Shown here in pieces: positions 6,730 to 15,072 of a stretch of 17,944 bases of DNA. The stretch is from an uncultured Ruminococcus sp. Lineage in GTDB: Bacteria > Bacillota > Clostridia > Oscillospirales > Acutalibacteraceae. Both the position numbers and the translations under genes were made by a program. Each line of letters starts with the position of its first letter. The first letter of the stretch is position 1. The stretch is taken from the NCBI GenBank assembly GCA_946055445.1, contig CAMGGF010000007.1, forward strand, positions 1 through 17,944. Reading direction: 5' to 3'. The notes beneath the pieces were generated by a model that was not told the origin of the DNA, ran no database searches, and worked only from the letters and a program-made list of their open reading frames with translations.

Positions 6730-9363
6730 TTATTTCAGCATATCGCGTAAAATCTCATCGGTACGCATCAGCGCGTCATCTACCTTGGAAATGTCCTTGC
6801 CGCCCGCCATAGCCATATCGGGCTTACCGCCGCCGTTGCCGCCTGCAATTTTGGCAACCTCACGAACAATGTTCCCCGCGTGTGCACCTTTGGCGATTGC
6901 GTCTTTGCCGCAGGCACAGGCAAAGGAAACCGTGCCTTTTTCGGCGTTTGTGCCCGCAATCACCGCCACGGTGTTGGGCGCGGAATCTCTTGCGGTTTCC
7001 GCCATGGAACGAAGCGCATCTGCGCCCTCTTCGCCGGCGTAATAGACAATCAACTGCACGCCGTTCACATCAACGGCACCCGCCATAAGCCCCGCAGTTT
7101 TCATACTGTTGATTTCGCTCTGCAATTTTTGCAGTTCGCGGTCTTTTTCTTTTAATTCAGCCGCAAGTGCTGTTGCACGGCGAACCAAATCCTGTGGATT
7201 CGCCACTTTTAACGCTGTGGCGGCATCGCTGATTAAAGCGGTGTTTTTATCCATATACTTCAAAACGTTTTTGCCGGTTACAGCCTGAATTCTTCTGACG
7301 CCTGCCGCAACGGAGGATTCGGAAACAATCTTGAAAAGACCGATTTTACCGGTGTTGTCCACATGTGTACCGCCGCAAAGTTCGGTGGAGAAATCGCCCG
7401 CCTTCACGACGCGTACAATATCGCCGTATTTTTCACCGAAAAGCGCCATAGCGCCCATAGCCTTGGCCTCATCAATCGGCATTTCTTTGATAAGCATTTC
7501 GGTTGCACGAAGGATTTCTTCGTTGACAAGGTCTTCTGTTTTCTTTAATTCCGCACCGGTCATAGCGGTGAAATGCGTAAAGTCGAAACGCACCTCGTTC
7601 GCATCCACGAGTTGACCTGCCTGTTCAACATGCGTGCCGAGAACAGAACGCAAAGCCGCTTGCAGAAGATGTGCAGAAGTATGATTGCGCATAATTGCTT
7701 TTCGGCTTTCTTCGTCATACACCGTCACAACCGCGTCACCGACTTTCACGGCGTCACCTACGAGTGTGCCGTGGTGCAGAATGACACCGTCAGCGTCCTT
7801 TGTTGTGTTTGAGACTTCAAAAGTGCTTTCACCGATGGTAATCACACCCGTGTCACCGACTTGTCCGCCGCTTTCGGCATAGAAAGAAGTTTTATCGAGG
7901 ACAAGAATGGCATCGCCCGCATCAACAAACTCTTTTCTTTCCCCGTCGCTGATCAGTGCCACAATCGTCGCGTTTGTGTTGTTTTCCGTGTACCCTGTAA
8001 ATTCGGTTTTTGCAATATCTTTTAAGGATACGCCGTTGTTTCTCCAATCGGTATCCGCACCGTCGCGCTTGACGGATTTTGCTTTCATTCTCGCTTCTTC
8101 GACAAGTGCTTTGAATTTTTCTTCGTCAACGGTCATATTGTTTTCACTGACGATTTCTTTGGTTAAATCAATCGGGAACCCAAATGTATCCTGGAGTTTA
8201 AATGCGTCTTCTCCGGAGAGCACACCGTCTTTTGCATTCGCCATCATTTCGTTGAGAAGACCTAAACCGCTGTCGATTGTCTTGTAGAAACTTTCCTCTT
8301 CCATCGCGATAACTTTCTTGATATAATCCCGCTTTTCAACAAGATTCGGATATGCGGTTGCATTTTCTTTGATAACGGTTTCGCAAACTTCCGAAAGGAA
8401 CGGCTGATCAATGCCGATCAGTCTTCCGTGACGCGCCGCACGGCGAAGCAGACGGCGAAGCACATAGCCTCTGCCGCTGTTTGACGGAAGCACGCCGTCC
8501 GAAACCATAAAGGTGGTACTGCGGATATGGTCGGTAATCACGCGCAGGGAAATATCCGCCTTGGCGTTCTTATGATATTCAATACCGGCAATATCCATGA
8601 TATGCTTCATGATATTCTGCACGGTATCCACCTCAAAAAGGTTATCCACATCCTGCATAACACAGGCAAGGCGTTCGAGCCCCATACCCGTATCAATATT
8701 CGGATGGGAAAGGCGGGTGTAGTTATTGTTGCCGTCATTTTCAAACTGTGTAAACACAAGGTTCCAAACCTCGATAAATCTGTCACAGTCGCAACCGACC
8801 TTACAGTCGGGACTGCCACAGCCTTTGTCGGGGCCGCGGTCAAAATAGATTTCCGAACACGGGCCGCAAGGACCTGCGCCGTGTTCCCAGAAGTTATCTT
8901 CCTTGCCGAAACGAACCATGTGCGACGGGTCAACGCCGACTTCTTTTGTCCAGATATCATAGGCTTCGTCATCTTCCTGATACACGCTAACATACAGCAG
9001 TTCTTCCGGGATTTCAAGCACTTTTGTGAAGAATTCCCAAGCCCAGGCGGTTGCCTCATGTTTGAAATAATCACCGAATGAGAAGTTGCCGAGCATTTCA
9101 AAATAGGTGCCGTGGCGAGCCGTTTTGCCGACATTTTCAATGTCGGGTGTGCGAATGCACTTTTGGCAGGTGGTGACGCGCTTCCTCGGCGGTGTGACTT
9201 CCCCTGTGAAGTATTTTTTCATGGGTGTCATACCCGCGTTAATCAGCAGAATACTTTTGTCGCCCTGCGGCACGAGAGAAAAACTCGGCAGGCGCAAATG
9301 CCCTTTGCTTTCAAAGAAACTTAAATATTTTTCCCGTAATTCATTCAGTCCTGTCCATTCCAT
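6730..9363 (-). CDS. alaS: Alanyl-tRNA synthetase
   Basis: 877 residues, the normal full length. It charges tRNA-Ala and edits Ser- and Gly-tRNA-Ala. The class II catalytic domain includes RHGTYFEMLGNFSFGDYFK (83-101), a GC-rich Cys cluster CGSPDCKVGCDC (182-193) and GMGLERLACV (226-235). The editing domain has HTSAH (561-565) and CGGTH (663-667), whose His-561, His-565, Cys-663 and His-667 are the zinc ligands. A coiled-coil (about 728-756) leads to the DHHA1 domain with GGNGGGKPDMAMAGG (841-855). ATG 9363 is chosen because the catalytic domain begins with MEWTG and AGGAG lies 10 bases upstream; an in-frame GTG at 9408 would add 15 odd residues. First gene of the alaS-hinT-comEC-holA-TOPRIM operon, driven by a consensus promoter with a leader of about 58 bases and no T-box. 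Confidence 0.98.
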   Translation of the reverse strand: MEWTGLNELREKYLSFFESKGHLRLPSFSLVPQGDKSILLINAGMTPMKKYFTGEVTPPRKRVTTCQKCIRTPDIENVGKTARHGTYFEMLGNFSFGDYFKHEATAWAWEFFTKVLEIPEELLYVSVYQEDDEAYDIWTKEVGVDPSHMVRFGKEDNFWEHGAGPCGPCSEIYFDRGPDKGCGSPDCKVGCDCDRFIEVWNLVFTQFENDGNNNYTRLSHPNIDTGMGLERLACVMQDVDNLFEVDTVQNIMKHIMDIAGIEYHKNAKADISLRVITDHIRSTTFMVSDGVLPSNSGRGYVLRRLLRRAARHGRLIGIDQPFLSEVCETVIKENATAYPNLVEKRDYIKKVIAMEEESFYKTIDSGLGLLNEMMANAKDGVLSGEDAFKLQDTFGFPIDLTKEIVSENNMTVDEEKFKALVEEARMKAKSVKRDGADTDWRNNGVSLKDIAKTEFTGYTENNTNATIVALISDGERKEFVDAGDAILVLDKTSFYAESGGQVGDTGVITIGESTFEVSNTTKDADGVILHHGTLVGDAVKVGDAVVTVYDEESRKAIMRNHTSAHLLQAALRSVLGTHVEQAGQLVDANEVRFDFTHFTAMTGAELKKTEDLVNEEILRATEMLIKEMPIDEAKAMGAMALFGEKYGDIVRVVKAGDFSTELCGGTHVDNTGKIGLFKIVSESSVAAGVRRIQAVTGKNVLKYMDKNTALISDAATALKVANPQDLVRRATALAAELKEKDRELQKLQSEINSMKTAGLMAGAVDVNGVQLIVYYAGEEGADALRSMAETARDSAPNTVAVIAGTNAEKGTVSFACACGKDAIAKGAHAGNIVREVAKIAGGNGGGKPDMAMAGGKDISKVDDALMRTDEILRDMLK

Positions 9364-9427
9364 TGTTTTAAGACTCCTTAACCTTCGGAAAATGCGAAAA
9401 AGTAACACTTTCCTTTATAATGAAAAG

Positions 9428-9456
9428 ATTATACCTTTACGCGTGTACCTTGTCAA
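9428..9456 (-). promoter_or_regulatory. Consensus sigma-A promoter of the alaS operon
   Basis: On the minus strand: TTGACA (complement of 9451-9456), a 17-base spacer and TATAAT (complement of 9428-9433), a perfect match with optimal spacing. Transcription should start near 9421, about 58 bases before the alaS ATG. Confidence 0.9.
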
Positions 9457-9477
9457 CTCAAAATCTCGGGAAAATGC

Positions 9478-9506
9478 TTGTTTTATTTTGTAAATTCCGC
9501 TATAAT
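9478..9506 (+). promoter_or_regulatory. Sigma-A promoter of the histidine kinase operon
   Basis: TTGTTT (9478-9483), a 17-base spacer and TATAAT (9501-9506). The expected start is near 9513, about 36 bases before the kinase ATG. It is divergent from the alaS promoter, with 21 bases between the two -35 boxes, so one bound regulator could affect both. Confidence 0.8.
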
Positions 9507-9548
9507 GTAAATCGGTTTGATTTTTATGCAATTACGGGGGGCAAAGTG

Positions 9549-11462
9549 ATGACACTGCAACGGCTTCTGCAAAAACAAAAGTCCAATTTGCTTTTGCTCG
9601 GTTTTGTCATTTTGTCCGTTTCGGTACTTGTGGGTATGCTGTTTTTCGGGAACCGTTCTTTGGAAAACGACAATATTCGCCAAACCGCGCAAACCTTTGA
9701 TTTCAGCGAAGCGCGTCCGCTAAACGAAACCCATCACTATTATTTGCGCGGTGACTGGGAGTTTTATTACGGGTGTTTGCTGACGCAAACCGCCGACGCG
9801 CCCACGCCTGATGCAACCATTGCGGTGCCGAGTTCTTGGGCGGGCAGTCCGGCGCATTCTATGCCGTATGACAACGGCGGCTATGCTTCGTACCGCTGTT
9901 ATGTGCAGGGATTGCAGTACAAGAAACCGCTGAAAATCACCGTGCCGAATTTGGCGTGTGCATACCGCATTTATGTAGACCGTGTTTTGGTTGCGGAAAG
10001 CGGCGTTGTCTCCGAAACACGCGGCGAAACGCAAACTTCCGCCGCCGCGCACCACGAAAAGGTGTATTTAGACGAAGGCACCCACGAAATCATCATTGAA
10101 GTGTCGGCAGACGCTTTTTCGGGGCTGTATTTGACGCCGATAGTGGCTGATTATGCATTTGAAACCGCCTATGCAAACGGCTTTCTCGGTTTGCGCTTTG
10201 CGCTGATCGGCATTATTCTGTATGCTGCGGCGGTTTTGGCAATTCTCAGTTTGTATTCGAAAACGCGGTATTTTTCGCCGTGGCTGACGGTGATGTTTGT
10301 GGCGCTTGCGTTGCGTATGCTCATTTCCACCGAGGGGTATGCGATTGCACAACCGCTGTTCGGCAATTTGAGTTACGAAAAAATATTTATGTTCTCGTTT
10401 GCGAGCACATTTATTATTAAACTGATTGCCGTCATTTATTTCCGTGACGAATTAAAACTGCAAGTCAGTTTGCCGTCCATGGCGCTGTTGAGCGTATCGT
10501 TTTTACTGGCGGTTATCAGTATGGATTTTATGCCGCACGCGGTATATACCAATTACTACTTTTTGGTTTGGCAGTTGTTTTCCACCGTGGCGGACTTGTA
10601 TGTGGTCAACAAACTTTGTCAAAGTTTGGCAAAAGGCGAAAAAAATGCCGGGCTTTTGTGCCTTTCCTATCTGTTTTTGTTCGTCGGCATTACCGTGGAC
10701 GCTTTGTATACCTGCGGTATGATGCCGTTCCGCTGTTCTTCGTTTATGCCGGTGGCGTTTGCGCTGTTTGCGTTGTTTATCACCATTATCCACGCCAAAA
10801 ATGCCGCGGATATTTATAAAAGAGCACAACAGGCAAAAGACTTGGAACGGGAATTGGAAAAAGCCAATATGGCGGTGATGATTTCGCAAATTCAGCCGCA
10901 TTTTCTGTATAATGCGCTGAACACCATTAAATCTTTGATACGCCGCGACCCGAAAACAGCCGAGCAGGCGGTGATTGATTTTTCCTATTATTTGCGCGGC
11001 AATATGGACAGTTTACAGCAAACCGAGCCGATTCCGTTCCGCACGGAATTACAGCATATTCAGTATTACTGCAAGATTGAACTGCTGCGGTTTTCGGACA
11101 AACTGCGCATCGAATACGAGATTGAAGAGGACAATTTCACCGTACCCACATTGAGTATTCAGCCGCTTGTGGAAAATGCGATTAAACACGGTGTAACCAA
11201 GCGCCCCGAGGGCGGTACCGTGAAACTTTCCACGCGCAAAGACGGCGCGTATTACATTGTGACGGTGTCGGATGACGGCGTCGGGTTTGACACAGATGCC
11301 GTGCCGAATGCAGACGGGCGTACCCATGTGGGGCTTTCCAATATTCGGTATCGGTTTGAAAATATGATGCAAGGGAAGGTGACCGTGGAAAGCACGCCGG
11401 GGAGCGGCACAACGGTTACCGTGTATATTCCCGTTTCAGCAAATACAAAAGGAGAAGGATAA
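9549..11462 (+). CDS. Sensor histidine kinase, 7TM-DISM type with LytS-like kinase domain
   Basis: 637 residues. An N-terminal anchor (13-33) precedes an extracytoplasmic beta-sandwich (about 45-205; LRGDWEFYYG at 66-75, VPSSWAG at 93-99) of the 7TMR-DISM/carbohydrate-binding-like kind. Seven hydrophobic segments follow (about 211-415), then a linker helix and the LytS/YesM-type kinase core. QIQPHFLYNALNTI (447-460) holds the phospho-acceptor His-451. The ATPase domain shows LSIQPLVENAIKHG (535-548), SDDGVGFD (574-581) and GLSNIRYRF (595-603). ATG 9549 is chosen because GGGGGG (9536-9541) lies 7 bases upstream and the promoter is at 9478-9506; the frame is open further upstream but that part is promoter DNA. 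Its partner is the regulator 3 bases downstream. An extracellular ligand, perhaps a sugar or glycan, is likely but unknown. Confidence 0.92.
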   Translation: MTLQRLLQKQKSNLLLLGFVILSVSVLVGMLFFGNRSLENDNIRQTAQTFDFSEARPLNETHHYYLRGDWEFYYGCLLTQTADAPTPDATIAVPSSWAGSPAHSMPYDNGGYASYRCYVQGLQYKKPLKITVPNLACAYRIYVDRVLVAESGVVSETRGETQTSAAAHHEKVYLDEGTHEIIIEVSADAFSGLYLTPIVADYAFETAYANGFLGLRFALIGIILYAAAVLAILSLYSKTRYFSPWLTVMFVALALRMLISTEGYAIAQPLFGNLSYEKIFMFSFASTFIIKLIAVIYFRDELKLQVSLPSMALLSVSFLLAVISMDFMPHAVYTNYYFLVWQLFSTVADLYVVNKLCQSLAKGEKNAGLLCLSYLFLFVGITVDALYTCGMMPFRCSSFMPVAFALFALFITIIHAKNAADIYKRAQQAKDLERELEKANMAVMISQIQPHFLYNALNTIKSLIRRDPKTAEQAVIDFSYYLRGNMDSLQQTEPIPFRTELQHIQYYCKIELLRFSDKLRIEYEIEEDNFTVPTLSIQPLVENAIKHGVTKRPEGGTVKLSTRKDGAYYIVTVSDDGVGFDTDAVPNADGRTHVGLSNIRYRFENMMQGKVTVESTPGSGTTVTVYIPVSANTKGEG

Positions 11463-11465
11463 ACG

Positions 11466-12266
11466 ATGAGAGTAATTTCCGTAGATGACGAAAAATTGGC
11501 GTTGGAAGATTTGCGCGACATTTGCCTTTCTCTGCCGCAGGTTACGGATTTTTCGGCTTTTTCAAATCCGGCAGACGCCTTGGAACACGCCGCAAAGCAA
11601 AAAATCGATTTGGCATTTTTGGATATTGAAATGCCGGTCATGTCCGGGCTGGAACTTGCCGAGCGCCTGCTTCGTATTGACAAAAGCATCAAAATCATTT
11701 TTGTGACCGGATTTAAAGAGTATGCGTTTGATGCATTCGGCGTCAATGCAATCGGCTATGTGTTAAAGCCTTTCTCCGAAGATATGATTCGCCGTGAAAT
11801 CGAAAAAGCGGCATCCCTGCAAACCGTTGCGGTTTCCAAACCTGTGCAAATCAAAACATTCGGGTATTTTGATGTATTTGTGCAAAATAAACCTGTGTAT
11901 TTTTCCAGCAGTAAGGCAAAGGAATTGTTGGCATTGCTTGTGGACCGCCGCGGCGGCTCCGTCAGCACCGAAAACGCGATTTCTATGCTGTGGCCCGACC
12001 GCGATTATGACGAAACCGTGCAATCGCTGTTCCGCAAAGTGCTGAAAAGTTTGCGCGTATCGCTCTCTGACGCGGATATTTCCGACATTCTCATTGATGT
12101 GCGCAACCAACGCAGTGTGGATACGGAGAAATTTTCCTGCGATTTGTATGCGGTGTTGCAAAAGGAACGCGCGGCGATGGAGAGTTACACAGGCGAATAT
12201 ATGCAGGGCTACCAATGGGCACAAAGTACGAAACAACATTTAGATACAATTTGCGGGAGGGCATAA
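11466..12266 (+). CDS. Response regulator: REC + winged helix with short SARP/BTAD-like tail
   Basis: 266 residues. The receiver domain (1-118) has all key residues: acidic pair Asp-7/Asp-8, phospho-acceptor Asp-53 in FLDIEMP, Thr-81 and Lys-101 in KPF. A winged-helix DNA-binding domain covers about 127-222 (IKTFGYFDVFVQNKPVYF, then SKAKELLALLVDRRGGSVS). The end, YTGEYMQGYQWAQSTKQHL (241-259), matches the start of a BTAD domain, but the chain then stops, so most of BTAD is absent. The architecture resembles the REC-wHTH-BTAD regulators of COG3947 that accompany DISM-type kinases. AGGAGAAGG ends 7 bases before ATG; the kinase stop is 3 bases upstream. Targets are unknown, though the operon itself, including fhs, is a natural candidate. 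Confidence 0.92.
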   Translation: MRVISVDDEKLALEDLRDICLSLPQVTDFSAFSNPADALEHAAKQKIDLAFLDIEMPVMSGLELAERLLRIDKSIKIIFVTGFKEYAFDAFGVNAIGYVLKPFSEDMIRREIEKAASLQTVAVSKPVQIKTFGYFDVFVQNKPVYFSSSKAKELLALLVDRRGGSVSTENAISMLWPDRDYDETVQSLFRKVLKSLRVSLSDADISDILIDVRNQRSVDTEKFSCDLYAVLQKERAAMESYTGEYMQGYQWAQSTKQHLDTICGRA

Positions 12267-12268
12267 AA

Positions 12269-13939
12269 ATGTTATCGGATATTGAAATTGCACAGGCGGC
12301 AGAGATGCAGCCGATTGTGAAAATTGCAGAAAAACTTTCGATGGATGCAGACGATTTGGAACTGTACGGCAAATACAAGGCAAAACTGCCGCTTTCGCTT
12401 TGCGAAAAATACAAAGACAGACCGGACGGCAAACTGATTTTGGTGACGGCAATTAACCCCACCCCCGCAGGCGAGGGGAAAACCACCGTGACTGTCGGCT
12501 TGGGCGAAGCCATGCAAAAAATCGGCAAAAACGCCGTGATTGCGCTTCGTGAACCGTCTATGGGGCCTGTGTTCGGTGTCAAAGGCGGCGCGGCGGGCGG
12601 CGGCTATGCGCAGGTTGTGCCGATGGAGGACATCAACCTGCATTTCACGGGCGATATGCACGCGCTGACTGCGGCGAACAACCTGCTTTGCGCGGTGATT
12701 GACAATCATTTGCAACAGGGCAACGAACTTCGGATTGACCAAAGAAGAATTCTCTTTAAACGCTGTCTCGATATGAATGACCGCGCGCTTCGCAATGTGA
12801 TTGTGGGCCTCGGCGGCAAGGTGAACGGCGTTCCGCGTGAGGACAATTTTATGATTACCGTTGCAAGCGAAGTGATGGCGATTTTGTGCCTTGCGTCGGA
12901 TATCGATGACCTCAAAGCACGGCTCGGCAATATTTTGGTGGCTTACACCTTGGCGGGCGAGCCTGTGTATGCGCGCGATTTGCAATGCGTGGGTGCTATG
13001 GCGGCACTTTTAAAAGACGCCATCAAACCGAATTTGGTACAGACGCTGGAAAATACCCCCGCGCTGATGCACGGCGGGCCGTTTGCGAATATTGCACACG
13101 GGTGCAACTCTGTTACTGCAACAAAGTTGGGGTTGAAATTGGCCGATTATTGCATTACCGAAGCGGGCTTCGGCGCAGACCTCGGCGCAGAAAAATTCCT
13201 CGACATCAAATGCCGCTTTGCAGGGCTCAAACCGTCCTGCATCGTCATTGTGGCGACCATTCGCGCACTGAAATACAACGGCGGCGTGGCGAAAGCCGAC
13301 CTCGGTGCGGAAAATGTGGAGGCACTCAAAAAAGGCATTGTGAATTTGAAAACCCATATTGAAAATATGCAAAAATACGGTGTGCCTGCCGTGGTGGCAA
13401 TAAACCGTTTCGGCACGGATACCGACGCGGAAATTCAAGTGATTGCAGAGTTCTGCCGCGAAATGGGCGTGGAAGTATCTTTAACCGAAGTGTTCGCCAA
13501 AGGCGGCGCGGGCGGTATGGATTTGGCAGAGAAGGTTTGCAAAACCATCGAGGAAAAACCGTCGAATTACCACCCGCTGTATGACACCGCGCTGTCAATC
13601 CCCGAAAAACTTGAAACCATTGCGAAAGAAATTTACCGCGCAGACGGTGTGAATTTCACCGCGCAGGCGAAAAAGAATCTGGCGGAAATTGAGGCGCTCG
13701 GCAAAGGCAACTTGCCTGTCTGTGTGGCAAAAACGCAATATTCTCTGTCGGACAACCCCGCGCTTTTGGGCGCGCCGCGCGGCTTTACTTTAACCGTGCG
13801 CGAATTGCGACTGTCGGCGGGTGCAGGCTTTGTGGTCGCGCTCACGGGCGACATTATGACGATGCCGGGGCTGCCGAAAGTCCCTGCCGCATACAATATT
13901 GATGTGGACAGTGACGGCAATATTTCGGGGCTGTTTTAA
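12269..13939 (+). CDS. fhs: Formate--tetrahydrofolate ligase
   Basis: 556 residues, the standard length. It makes 10-formyl-THF from formate, THF and ATP, feeding purine synthesis, initiator Met-tRNA formylation and, in acetogens, the methyl branch of the Wood-Ljungdahl pathway. The P-loop is TPAGEGKTT (65-73). Further family blocks are REPSMGPVFGVKGGAAGGG (94-112), INLHFTGDMHALTAANNLL (122-140), ITEAGFGADLGAEKF (296-310), VVAINRF (375-381) and GDIMTMPGLPKVPAA (527-541). ATG 12269 has GGGAGG 8 bases upstream and sits 2 bases after the regulator stop; a reading frame back to 12215 overlaps the regulator and is rejected. The enzyme is intact. Its usual partners folD or fchA are not adjacent. 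Co-transcription with a two-component system is unusual for this gene. Confidence 0.98.
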   Translation: MLSDIEIAQAAEMQPIVKIAEKLSMDADDLELYGKYKAKLPLSLCEKYKDRPDGKLILVTAINPTPAGEGKTTVTVGLGEAMQKIGKNAVIALREPSMGPVFGVKGGAAGGGYAQVVPMEDINLHFTGDMHALTAANNLLCAVIDNHLQQGNELRIDQRRILFKRCLDMNDRALRNVIVGLGGKVNGVPREDNFMITVASEVMAILCLASDIDDLKARLGNILVAYTLAGEPVYARDLQCVGAMAALLKDAIKPNLVQTLENTPALMHGGPFANIAHGCNSVTATKLGLKLADYCITEAGFGADLGAEKFLDIKCRFAGLKPSCIVIVATIRALKYNGGVAKADLGAENVEALKKGIVNLKTHIENMQKYGVPAVVAINRFGTDTDAEIQVIAEFCREMGVEVSLTEVFAKGGAGGMDLAEKVCKTIEEKPSNYHPLYDTALSIPEKLETIAKEIYRADGVNFTAQAKKNLAEIEALGKGNLPVCVAKTQYSLSDNPALLGAPRGFTLTVRELRLSAGAGFVVALTGDIMTMPGLPKVPAAYNIDVDSDGNISGLF

Positions 13940-13968
13940 ACTGCTTTGCCGCATATAATAAACGGCGA

Positions 13969-13997
13969 AAAGGTCTTGCTTAAAAAGCAAGACCTTT
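13969..13997 (+). terminator. Rho-independent terminator after fhs
   Basis: Perfect 13-bp stem: AAAGGTCTTGCTT (13969-13981) with AAGCAAGACCTTT (13985-13997), loop AAA, followed by GTTTGT. It ends the kinase-regulator-fhs operon 29 bases after the fhs stop. The tail is only moderately T-rich. Confidence 0.85.
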
Positions 13998-14071
13998 GTT
14001 TGTCACCCAGCCAAATTTTGTTGCCGAAAATTGTATAAAATGCAGAAATTCCCGATTTTATATCATATTTC

Positions 14072-14100
14072 TTGACTTGCGCGCAGGAAAACGATATGCT
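14072..14100 (+). promoter_or_regulatory. Sigma-A promoter of the AraC-family gene
   Basis: TTGACT (14072-14077), a 17-base spacer and TATGCT (14095-14100). Transcription should start near 14107. That lies inside the longest possible reading frame for the regulator and therefore argues for the downstream start at 14150. Confidence 0.6.
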
Positions 14101-14149
14101 TATAAAAGAGACTGTATTGCGTTATTTTCAAGGAATCGAGGTGTGTAAA

Positions 14150-14908
14150 ATGCAGGCGGGTATGAAACAAATTCAAATTGCACCCACCTCGGATTTTGAC
14201 GCGGCGTTTGCCCAGCGCGAAAGCGGCATTGCACACACGCCGTACCAGGCGGAGTGTGCATTTTTCGATTGCATTCGGCAAGGCGATGTGCATTTGCTTG
14301 GCGAGAAAATGCAACAGTATTTTCAAAACGGCGTGGTGGTCGGAAAACTGTCCGAAGACGCGCTTCGTCAAATGCAGTATTGGGGCGTCAGTTCCGTAAC
14401 CCTCGCGGTGCGCGCCGCCATACAGGGCGGGCTTCCGGAAATGACCGCCTACAATTTGAGCGACCGCTATATTCAGCAGATTGACAAAATGCAGTCCCCC
14501 GATGCGATTTTGGCATATTTAATTGAAAAGGCGGGGGAACTTGCCGTACTGGTTTCCAAAGTGCGCGGGCAACTTCGCTATTCGCCGTATGTGCGCCGCT
14601 GTATGGCGTGCATTGAACACCGCTTGCACGAAAAAATCACCGTCTCGTTTTTGGCAAGTGAAATCGGCATTACTGCGGACTATCTTTCCGCCGTGTTTAA
14701 AAAAGAAACGGGCGAACCGTTAAGCCGCTATATTTTGAACCGTAAGTTAGAAGAAGCAAAGCGGTTGCTTGAAAACGGCTGTGACAGCAATTTTGTGGCG
14801 TATACGCTCGCCTTTTGCTCGGAGTCTTATTTCATTGCCTGCTTTAAACGGGCGTTTGGCGTTACACCGCGCGGCTATGTTGCAGACAAACTCAACAAAG
14901 GAATTTAA
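14150..14908 (+). CDS. AraC-family transcriptional regulator (YesN-like)
   Basis: 252 residues from the chosen ATG. The C-terminal AraC DNA-binding domain has two helix-turn-helix units: ITVSFLASEIGITADYLSAVFKKETG (163-188) and a second at about 212-236 ending in FKRAFGVTPRGYV. The N-terminal half (30-140) is helical, with a block around AYNLSDRYIQQIDKM (100-114); it is not a cupin and looks like the ligand-free N-terminal part of clostridial YesN-like regulators. The start is chosen because GAGGTG (14138-14143) lies 6 bases upstream and a promoter covers 14072-14100. ATG 14096, with AGGAAA 5 bases upstream, would add 18 residues using AT-rich codons unlike the rest. It is monocistronic between the fhs terminator and rmuC; no adjacent metabolic target is obvious. 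Confidence is high for the family and moderate for the start. Confidence 0.88.
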   Translation: MQAGMKQIQIAPTSDFDAAFAQRESGIAHTPYQAECAFFDCIRQGDVHLLGEKMQQYFQNGVVVGKLSEDALRQMQYWGVSSVTLAVRAAIQGGLPEMTAYNLSDRYIQQIDKMQSPDAILAYLIEKAGELAVLVSKVRGQLRYSPYVRRCMACIEHRLHEKITVSFLASEIGITADYLSAVFKKETGEPLSRYILNRKLEEAKRLLENGCDSNFVAYTLAFCSESYFIACFKRAFGVTPRGYVADKLNKGI

Positions 14909-14931
14909 AAAACAATCACGGAAATTTTATT

Positions 14932-15007
14932 TTTTCTTCGGTATTTTGATATGCTTTTTTGCTTTTCTTCGGTGAAATAATAACATAGAAAGCGTAAAGC
15001 ACCGAAG
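14932..15007. repeat. Direct and inverted TTCGGT repeats in the araC-rmuC gap
   Basis: TTTTCTTCGGT occurs twice, at 14932-14942 and 14963-14973. CTTCGGTG (14967-14974) has an inverted copy CACCGAAG (15000-15007). The spacing fits neither a terminator nor a compact hairpin; a regulator-binding array or chance in a T-rich gap are both possible. Confidence 0.3.
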
Positions 15008-15032
15008 CGTCCCGAAAAGCGGACAGCCGCTG

Positions 15033-15041
15033 TGGTATACT
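15033..15041 (+). promoter_or_regulatory. Extended -10 promoter of rmuC
   Basis: TGGTATACT matches the extended -10 (TGn plus TATACT at 15036-15041), 31 bases before the rmuC start. There is no convincing -35. A small hairpin AGCGG-ACAG-CCGCT (15018-15031) lies directly upstream and overlaps the -35 region. Confidence 0.55.
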
Positions 15042-15072
15042 TGCGGCAAAATACTCTGAATGAGGAGCTTTT

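Noticed and set aside
9435..9449. GGTACACGCG on the minus strand, reminiscent of the T-box core TGGNACCGCG, upstream of alaS.
   Set aside because: It lies in the spacer of the alaS promoter, upstream of the expected transcript start, has an inserted base, and leaves no room for a T-box fold.
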